Assembly (NCBI GenBank): GCA_019648995.1 | Contig: BLXT01007574.1 | Coordinates: forward strand, 801,892-849,150 | DNA from: Plakobranchus ocellatus | Taxonomy: Eukaryota > Mollusca > Gastropoda > Plakobranchidae | Direction of reading: 5' to 3' | DNA length: 47,259 nucleotides | In this document: piece after piece, positions 22,005 through 47,259 of the stretch | How positions within the stretch are numbered: position 1 is the stretch's first letter | Layout of the letters: every line of letters starts with the position of its first letter | Program-made: the position numbers and the translations under genes | The notes under the pieces: model-generated | What the model was told of the DNA's origin: nothing | The model's database searches: none | What the model saw: only the letters and a program-made list of their open reading frames with translations

Positions 22005-22296
22005 AAAGATTTTGCAAACAAAATGTCTCGAGTCACAAGTCACATTTTTAATATTTTCAAGCATTATTTTTCTTTAATTGACAAATGATTTCACAATCAT
22101 AAAAAAAAGTCTTGAACCACATGTCACATTTAGAAGAGTTTCAATCATTGCTTTTTCTTAAGTTGAGAAAATGATTTCACAAACAAACATCTTGAGTCAG
22201 AAATCACAATTTGAACATTATCAATCAATACTCTTTCTTAAATTGAAATTTCACAAACAAATGTCTTCAGTCACAAGTCACATTTTGAACATTTTT
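22005..22296. repeat. Degenerate tandem repeat, ~80-bp unit, about 3.6 copies
   Basis: The unit core GATTTCACAAACAAATGTCT, TGAGTCACAAGTCACATTT, then a T-rich TCAATCATT...TTTTCTTAAATTGA returns four times with 10-25 percent difference by eye. No coding sense is seen. Confidence 0.8.
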
Positions 22297-25200
22297 TAAT
22301 ATATTCTTGACGAGAGATTCTAGTCCGTTTTGTGAGCTTCCAAAGATGAAAGCAAGATAGTGATAAGTTGATTCTGTATGATGATTCAAAGGTTAATTTA
22401 TACAACAAAAAGATATTTTGAAGATATAAAAAACAGTTCTTCATTGACTTTTTTCTCACAACTATTATTTGCAAATTTCAACGTATGGGGACTTACATCA
22501 AGGCAATTTGTACAAAATTGATTGTATCACACTTGGATGGCAACTTTTCACATTGATTGCATGCTGAAACCATTCAATAAATATCTACCTGTTTCTGTAA
22601 TTGAGACAGTGCAAAACTGATTTAGACAAGATGCTATTTTGATAGCTGTAAGCATTGGCCAGGTACCGAACTGGATCTCCAGCTTTGGTGATAAAAAAAA
22701 AAAAAAAAAAGGATTTTCAGCCAAGAACCGGCAACCATGCATAAGTGATATTTTGTTTTCTTAACTTCTCTTAATGAAGTTGAAAGTTGTAAGGCTTTCC
22801 TCTGACTTAAACCTTCATTAAGAACAAAATAGAAATTGTAAAAAAAACTTCTGGCTACAGCAGATTAGCTTTCGAGCATTTCCTTTTAAAAATAATCTCT
22901 GCCTTTGTCTTCATCTATGACTGAGAGAAAGAATTAAGGAAGTGGTAGGAAAAACTTTCATGTTGGGTTTACATAAAATTAATGTGATATGGCTGACGTG
23001 AGGAAAGGAACACTCAATTCACATTACATCTATGTGTAATAAAAGACATAAGACATGGCCAAACAGACCTTAATTTTTTCAGAAAATTTGAGTCTGAAAC
23101 ATTTATAGATTTAACAATCTCCAACACTCTAACACCTGCAGGAAAATGTATAGATTTATTTTATCAAAGTAGTATAATGTCACATTGTGTCAACATACAA
23201 ATAATATATCAAAGCAAAAAAAAAAAAAAAAATTAATACTTATGCCAAAATGTAAAACAATAAATGCCTGATAAGTTGATATTCTTATTAAACATATGTG
23301 TTATTCGTATCTTAAAGACTGAATTGTGTAAAAACAGAAAGCAAATATTTTCTGTGCTGACTGTAGATAAAATAATTTAAACATGTAGAGATCAAGAAGT
23401 CGACTAGAGTAGTGCAGTGACATTTAGAAAAAAAGCGCATGAATTAGAGAAAAGCTACTCATGTTAAATACAAAGGTAAACTGAGGTTCCACCTTTGGAA
23501 CTACAGGCTTGACTTGTTCTTGGCGTATGGTATTATGAGATAGATTGCTTTTGCTTTACTTACCATCTTTACTTTCACTAAGGGTAAGAGACCCAGCCAA
23601 CATAATGCTGCTATGCAGACACAAGGGAGCAGATTAAATTTCTACACCCAGAGTGGGTGATCTAACCCATCATCACCTTTCACATGGTAGCCAAGCTTTT
23701 CATAATTGCAATACCACTCTCACCATATTCAATAGACAAGTTGTAAAAAAAATGAAAAAGATACCACAGTGCAGCTATACATTTCAAAAGTTTCAAAATT
23801 CATTTTAAAAAATAAACACACACTAAATATTTTCATAAATATGAGTATTTTATACAAATTTTTACAAATTATAAAATAAGAAAAAAAACATTAAATGAAA
23901 CCTTGTTGCTTCCAAAGATTAAATCGCATAATTTTTTTTATATAATCTTTTTTTAAAATAATAACTTTTAAACTGAAAAAGGGTCAACAAAAATCTTTGT
24001 AGAATCTAAAAATTTAGTTAACTACTCATTTTCAGATAGTATGGTTTCCTTTTTTTTTTTCGGATTTAGTCAGGATATGAAAGATTATTTCACTGTGAGA
24101 TGTCCACATTGGGTCTTCAGTTATAAATTTCACTAGTTTAGTATTTGTTTGTCCAACAAAGGATCTTATTAAAGAAAAAAAACATTTTTCATGAACTATT
24201 CATTTCAATGTGAATATTTTATGCTACATTCATACATAAAAAATAGCACAATCTATGTTGGAGTAAATGGATTCGTTGTACTATTTTTTTTCTCAAAAAG
24301 GCCTGTTTGCACAGGGTTATTTGGTGGACATTAGTTCAACAGATTGCATGTTTACTTGTTAATCTCACTGAGATGCAAGACTAGAAAGTTATTTGGAATT
24401 TTACCCCTCCCTGGTTCTCTTCAACCATTGCACCTAGGCATGGTACTTCACCAATAACGTAGTAAAAAGCTAAAGGGTCATTGCCCCACCCATTCTCTCC
24501 CCCACTTAATCAATATTTCTGTCATACACACACAGTTGCACAGAAACACACTGTTTTCACCCATCTGTTATAAGTTTGAAGTCATGTTACATTGCAGGAC
24601 GGTGATACTAGGTGCAAGGAACAAAATAACACAACAGCATAGACTTTAACTAATGGGCTCAAAGCCTAGTACACAGTACAGAAAGGACTGGCAGGACTAT
24701 AACTAATGTGTGCTTGGCGTAACAAAGATAAACCAGGTTGCGTCACATTGGTTCTGAAATCTAGTTCTGATATCTAGATCCTCTCATACACACTGACTAC
24801 TTAGGGAGATTGCCAACTTCCCTACTACCTTTAATGCATCCAAGTTTCAGACCTTTAAAGAATGAAGCTATAATTGTCACCCAAAAAGCTGATAGTTTTC
24901 TCTCCACTTCCTTTGGAAAGAAAATCCCAGTCTTGGGCAAATGTATAACTTTAACAAAAAAAAAAAGCCAGAGTGCAAATTTAAGTTTTCGAAATGTCAG
25001 GATTTAAAATCACTGAAGTGACAGTCTTTTAGTATACAGGCAGTGCCGGTTAAAAAACAATGATCTGCTTCTCTGCACTTTCTTTTACAATTTTCTTTCT
25101 CCTTTTTCATTTTTTTTCCTCAAGTGGCCAGCTGTTTTTCTATGTATCCCATGATGAAAGAAATACCTTTTTTAGCATGAAAGTAAAATACCTCTTCAGT

Positions 25201-26058
25201 AGAAAGAAACTCCAGATCACAGATATATCCTGCCAAGTCCTCAAAGCTCAATTTCAGTTTGAATTTGTATCCCTATGTAAAAGAGAGCTGGTAAAGTGGC
25301 ATCCCTGCATGTGTCAACAATCAGGGGAGCTAGTCACAATTTCTATCAATTTCTATCTTTGTATCGAGTGGACCCTTTTAGTAATTTAACTCTTAAGTTT
25401 TCTCGAAAACAAAGGTTTTTTTGCATTTGCTGTTAACTCTTATGAATTTACATTGGATGAATTAAATCTTGTAGAAAGCAGTTATTCTAAAATTCCAAAA
25501 TTGTACAGGTTTTCCCAAACTGTCAATTATATGCCCAAACATCAAAGAACATGTTCACTCAGGCTGAGAATAGCGGTAGTCAAGTGAAAAATGAGTAATG
25601 AAAGGTTTTGCACAGAAAAGCACTACTTGAAAGAAATTGATAGTGTTTTCATTCTCCTCTTCTTTTTTAGTAATTTACATTTTAGATATTAAAGATTTGT
25701 TTTAATGGAAAAGAGCATTTTAATAGTTTTAAAACAATTTTGCACACATATTATGTCAATGAATTAGTTGAAATTATCAGTGCAAACTTTGTATGGTTTA
25801 AAATATTATCTTGCCTCTCATTATTACTGTAAGATGACGATGTAACAACTGATGACCATTAATGTCTTGAGACCAGTTCATATGAGTCATTTTGATCCTT
25901 TCAAATCAAATCATTGATAAAGCCAGAAAATGTATGTAATAAGCCTGCAATGGTGAAAACCCCAGAATAGAGATATTGTAATTATGTGCTACAATAATTA
26001 GATTTTAATTTTTTGAAACAGAAGTGTAGAGAATGAAAAAGCACATTTAAAATTAAAA
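22297..26058. other. AT-rich intergenic stretch downstream of RCBTB
   Basis: Apart from the SINE at 23490-23635, nothing is seen. A long RCBTB 3' UTR could extend into the right part. The 109-codon frame at 25060-25389 has no support. Confidence 0.55.
23490..23635 (-). mobile_element. Same SINE family, third copy, strongly diverged
   Basis: On the minus strand CTCATAATACCATACGCCAA, TTACTTTCGC-like and TGTCTGCATAGCAGCATTA segments line up with the central body of the SINE at 12000-12100. Divergence is clearly higher than in the copy at 18679, and both ends are lost. Confidence 0.7.
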
Positions 26059-26064
26059 TTTATT
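26059..26064 (-). terminator. Candidate polyadenylation signal of the RCBTB gene
   Basis: An AATAAA hexamer on the minus strand lies about 155 nt past the stop codon. In DNA this AT-rich the hexamer occurs often by chance, so the true 3' end may lie further on. Confidence 0.3.
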
Positions 26065-26219
26065 TTTTTTCACTTGTATTGAAACAAAACAAATATCAAC
26101 TCAACAAGTGTTACATGGGCCATCTGACTCATTAGAACTGGTCTCAAAACATTTCCAAAAAAAAAATGTCTTGATCCTTCTCTTTTTTTTTTTTAACAAC
26201 AAAACCCAGTCTACATGTA

Positions 26220-43627
<17,408 letters not shown>

Positions 43628-43950
43628 GCCCTGTAAAAGTGTAAATAGGTTTTGTAGAGTTTGATAATGAATACGATTTAGTTGTTTAAAAGTAAGAGAA
43701 AATGAGACATAGGCCAAAATTGCTTGATTTCTATTTTTTAAATACTGAGATGGTTTGTTATGGGCTTTACAAATGGTCCTGGTGTAAGGGATGTAGCAAC
43801 CAAGGTTTTTGTCACATGCTCCCCTGACTTGTAGTTGCCAAAATGTTGTCCGTACCCTCTTGCCATAAGGCAAAATAAATTCTGAGAAACATCCACTAAA
43901 TCTTTTTTTTTCTCATTAAAGTAGTGTGAAATTCTAATCATAATAAAGTA

Positions 43951-44265
43951 ACCATTAATGTGTCCAACATGTGTGCTGTAATCTTTTTAAATTCTATGTC
44001 AATTTTCTTTTTTTTTTAACACTTACTTTACTTCAGTGACATCATGCCAAAAATAGAGACTTTCACTAACTTTTTTCAGGAAGTTTTAATAATTTTCATC
44101 ACAAAACCTTTAATGTGTCCAATATGTGTGCTCTAAATTTTTTGGACTCTATATGAATTTTCGTTTTTTTTTTAAACATGATTTCTTTACTTCAACCACA
44201 TCATTCCAAAAGATACAACTTTAACAAACTTTTTTTCAGAAAGTTTTAGAAAACTTGTATGTCAT
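43951..44265. repeat. Diverged 155-bp tandem duplication upstream of RCBTB exon 1
   Basis: CATTAATGTGTCCAACATGT at 43953 returns as CTTTAATGTGTCCAATATGT at 44108. The following T-run, CTTTACTTCAxxxACATCAT, ACTTTTTTCAGGAAGTTTTA and so on also repeat with the same 155-bp offset. The copies differ at many positions. Confidence 0.85.
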
Positions 44266-44464
44266 TATTATGGCACAATTCTATGCCTCATCTTCCAACA
44301 CCCCTGGGTCTGTGTCCTCAAGCTTTAAAAATACAAACGGCATAAGTTTAAACTGATATATGGGTGTGTTTCTTTCTTCTGGTTCTGAAACTAAATGCTG
44401 TCGGCATAATCGCAAATAGAGGCATATTGTGCTTTGGTTCTTTTGGACAATACAGTCAGATATG

Positions 44465-45055
44465 GTTAATTATGTGCCTGGACCGGATGCTCCCACCACC
44501 TCGTGGTTCGGCCTAGGTAACGCGAACTGGAACTAGTCCAATATGCAACTGCACCGAGGTGCTAGGGCTGAAATCCAACAACCACCAAGACCCAACATGG
44601 AGTACTAGGCACCTGCATAATGCGAATGCGGACGAGTACAGGTGACTGCTAACACAGTGCAATAGAAGAAAAAAGAGGGCTACCTGAAAGTGTCCGCAGG
44701 AATGTATGAATGAAGAGCAATATCTAAACTGAAACCCCGCACCAAGGTTTGGGGCTGCACAGATAGGAGGCATGGTGAGTCATGCAACGCCACCCGGTCA
44801 ACCACCATTTGGTGAAAGACAGATCCAGGTACATCTACTACTAGGGTTCAGATCCCAGCCCACATTGGGATCTTAAAGGCAAGCGGTAACTCTTTGGGGC
44901 TGGGGTGACTCTCGCCGGGTCACCATCTTGAGTGAAAAAGAGCCCTACTTTCCCAAATCAATATGGCTATGAAAAACAAGAGGAATACGCGGGAGACCAA
45001 GCTCCAGCTTTTACCTCAGAACAAGGGCGGCTTCCACCAGCCCTAAAAATTTAAG
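44465..45055. repeat. GC-richer block, probable interspersed repeat or LINE 5' region
   Basis: This stretch stands out from its AT-rich surroundings and is dense in CC/GG steps. It has sharp sides: near 44465 it begins GTGCCTGGACCGG, and at about 45050 the AT-rich background resumes. A short frame at 44962-45048 reads MAMKNKRNTRETKLQLLPQ before a stop. This could be the leader of a retroelement. I do not recognise the family. Confidence 0.45.
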
Positions 45056-46438
45056 CAATGTCCTTCAAACTGAGCAGTTACTTTCTTTTCAAAAATATGG
45101 GAATTCGATCTCAGGATTATACCACCTTGCCTTGATCTGAGCTTAGACTTTTTTCAATTCATTTTCAAAATAAATTTGTTTTTTTGGATTATTTTTTTTA
45201 TTTTTGAAGTGAACTGATACAAAAACTGCATAAATATAAAAAAAATTATGTAAAAAATGTGTCCTTATCATTAATTATCATCAAATAAGAGCAAGAAATC
45301 TACTGTAAAATGTGATAAAAGGTCCAATATTAAATTAATATGGATCTTTACAGTTTACTATCCCCTTAGAACAGGGGACACTTATTTTGTATGCAATGTT
45401 GTTCATAACCATAGGAAATTCAATAATGCAATGTCTATGAAAGAAGAGCTTCTGATTATAACGACTAAACTAAAATGCACCAGAAAACAAGAGATTGGCA
45501 AAATAAAATAATAAATACATGTGTGCCATAAATGGCACTTTCAATTTTAGCAATCTAAGCAGTACAAGAAGAGATATATTACAAATACAGTTTGCCTTCT
45601 CCTTTAAAGTTTGTTAATCCTTGAAAAGAAATGAGATGCATCCTCTAGTCTGGAGACGGCAAAACAACACATGAAAGAGAGGGGCTGTTTTTTATAAGGC
45701 CATGCTTCTTTTTAATTGTCAACCACGGTCTGTTTTGTGAGATTGTGTGTTAAAGTAATGCCTTTCATCATTGTAATTATTGCATTATTATAATAATTAT
45801 TATTATTATTATTTATTATAATCCCTAAATGAAGGACATTTGTGTACTTTGCTCTTGCTGCTGCTACTACTACTGTAACTACTCTAATTCAAAGCCCAGC
45901 TCAGTATTATAACGTGTTTTTGGCAAGGCTTTCCAGTATACACACAAGAAAAAAATCTATGGATGCTAAACTGCTTCACAACTTGTCATATAATCATCTC
46001 AAAAGGGGACACTTGGAGAATTACTTGCCTCAATTTTATATAAGATCTGATTAAGTCATACAATCGTCGATATTTTTCAGGTTCAATTGTAGATCTAGAT
46101 TAGATCTTTCATTTTGGGAAGTCTTGCCGTCATAAAATTTCTAGATCTATACATCATAAGTTCCTGGGAAGATGTAAGCATGATGGTACAAACCAAACTC
46201 TTTATCTTACCTTCTGAGATCCTGACTTGTTTGTTTACATGCGACAAGAGGCCATTGTTCGGCCCATTATACAAAATTTATGACTGCCAAAGAGAAAAGC
46301 GCACGGTGGTTGGTTGGCTCTTCACTGAAAATACTGTAAGACGGTATGCCCAAAGGGATCCCCCATGTTCACAAAAAGAATAAAATCTCAGTTGTGACTC
46401 GAGAGCTAGCGACTCTCGGCTAGGCCTGGCTTTGTTCA

Positions 46439-46439
<1 letters not shown>
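45056..46439. other. Stretch between the GC-richer block and the right-edge LINE
   Basis: Low-complexity ATT runs at 45775-45820. The segment 46230-46430 is less AT-rich and may hold the RCBTB promoter or first untranslated exon on the minus strand, but no core element is clear. CGAGAG/CTCTCG (46400-46418) can form a 6-bp hairpin. Confidence 0.35.
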
Positions 46440-46475
<36 letters not shown>

Positions 46476-46506
46476 TAGATATAGATATATAGATATATAG
46501 ATATAT
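46440..46506. repeat. (AT)n/(ATAG)n microsatellite
   Basis: Pure AT then ATAG/ATAT units, ending about 30 bp before the LINE fragment. The LINE may have inserted beside it. Confidence 0.97.
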
Positions 46507-46534
46507 GCTTATTTTTTTTTTAGCCCTAAGTACG

Positions 46535-47259
46535 ATAAACTCTCATAACCATGGGTGATTTCAACGCAAAAATAGGCACAGAAAAAGTAGATGATATTGT
46601 AGGAAAACATGGACTGGGCATCAGAAATGAGCGAGGTGAGAAGTTAATTGAATGGTGTCAGACAAATAATACCATAGTGGGAAACACATGGTTTCAACAA
46701 CCTCCAAGGAGAAAATGGACATGGAAAAGCACTGGTGACGAGACCAGAAACCAGATAGACTATATGATGATATCTTAAAGATATAGAAACGCATTGCTAT
46801 TGGCAAAAACATACCCAAGTGCGGATTGTTACAGTGACCATGTCCCAGTGGTAGGCAAATTCAAATTAAAACTAAAGAAAAATAGCAAACCTTTCACCAA
46901 CATCAAATTTGATGTGGCAATACTAAAAATAAATAAAACCATTAGGGAAATATATCAAATCTCAGTCCAGAATAAATTTGAAGCCTTAGGAGATGCAGAG
47001 GAGGTAGAACAACAATGGGAAAACTTCAAATCGGCAATAATGGAAGCAGCTACAGAGGTGATCCCAAAAATAAAAAGAAAGGCAAAGCAAAAATGGATGA
47101 CAGAAGAAATCTTAAACTTGATGGAGGAAAGGAGATGTGCTAAGGGCAATAAAGAAAAATATGAGCAAATACACAGAAAAGTGCAAGAAAAATGCAATAT
47201 GTCAAAAGAGAACTGGATCAATGAGAAATGCAAAGAGATAGAGCAGCAGCGAAAACATG
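46535..47259 (+). pseudogene. Non-LTR retrotransposon endonuclease fragment (RTE/BovB-like), 5'-truncated, runs off the window
   Basis: From TLITMGDFNAKIG (about 46540) the frame reads through the second half of an apurinic-type endonuclease: MGDFNAKIG, HGLGIRNERGEKLIEWCQ, NTWFQQPPRRKWTWKS and RNQIDYMM, then SADCYSDHVPVVGKFKLKLK with the catalytic SDH. It continues into the linker KWMTEEILNLMEERR. The only stop is TAA at 46776-46778; all 160 codons after it to the window edge are open. Sequence upstream of 46535 is not LINE-like, which fits the 5' truncation common in such insertions. No function is expected from this copy. Confidence 0.88.

Noticed and set aside
25060..25389. 109-codon plus-strand frame with a hydrophobic start (IFFLLFHFFSSSG)
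   Set aside because: The hydrophobic part comes from T-rich DNA. No family match and no supporting neighbours.

Overview
This is an AT-rich eukaryotic (metazoan) nuclear window with large introns, many microsatellites and several classes of transposable element. A single-exon rhodopsin-class receptor with a TRC motif in place of DRY and an NIxxY motif in place of NPxxY resembles the large intronless chemosensory-type GPCR sets of molluscs. Together with tRNA-derived SINEs and an RTE/BovB-like LINE, this suggests a gastropod mollusc. The taxon is an inference, not a proof. There is one assembly gap of 120 N at 28185-28304.

Layout. Positions 1-16028 hold no gene I can support. They contain microsatellites, a very diverged ~55-bp tandem array (about 180-1110), a tRNA-headed SINE on the minus strand (about 2200-2331), two GC-richer islands (about 4290-4540 and 6465-6665), a decayed LINE split by a SINE (about 11090-12790) and a 47-bp degenerate minisatellite of about 33 units (13319-14910). 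Positions 16029-17081 encode an intact 350-aa GPCR on the plus strand. Positions 17082-26219 are intergenic, with two further copies of the same SINE, another degenerate array and an ~80-bp array.

Positions 26220-43627 (minus strand) hold one complete gene of 13 coding exons. I assembled it by hand from conserved peptide segments and GT-AG sites. It encodes 571 aa with RCC1-type beta-propeller repeats, a BTB domain and a C-terminal helical region, and is the invertebrate counterpart of vertebrate RCBTB1/RCBTB2. All exon phases are compatible and the total is exactly 572 codons. Its last intron contains a non-autonomous, pogo/Tigger-like DNA transposon with TA duplications and near-perfect terminal inverted repeats (26803-28411); the assembly gap lies inside it.

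Positions 43631-46540 lie upstream of the RCBTB gene. They hold a 155-bp tandem duplication and a GC-richer repeat-like block. The window ends in the endonuclease half of a LINE of the same kind as the one at 11-12.8 kb, open to the window edge except for one stop codon.

The two protein genes have no evident functional link. The RCBTB product is expected to act as a BTB adaptor, by family knowledge, and the GPCR as a plasma-membrane receptor for an unknown ligand. I found no CRISPR array, operon, rRNA gene or convincing free-standing tRNA gene, and nothing that amounts to a new multi-gene system. The most informative observations are the nested retroelements, the transposon in the RCBTB intron, the degenerate minisatellites and the non-canonical GPCR motifs.
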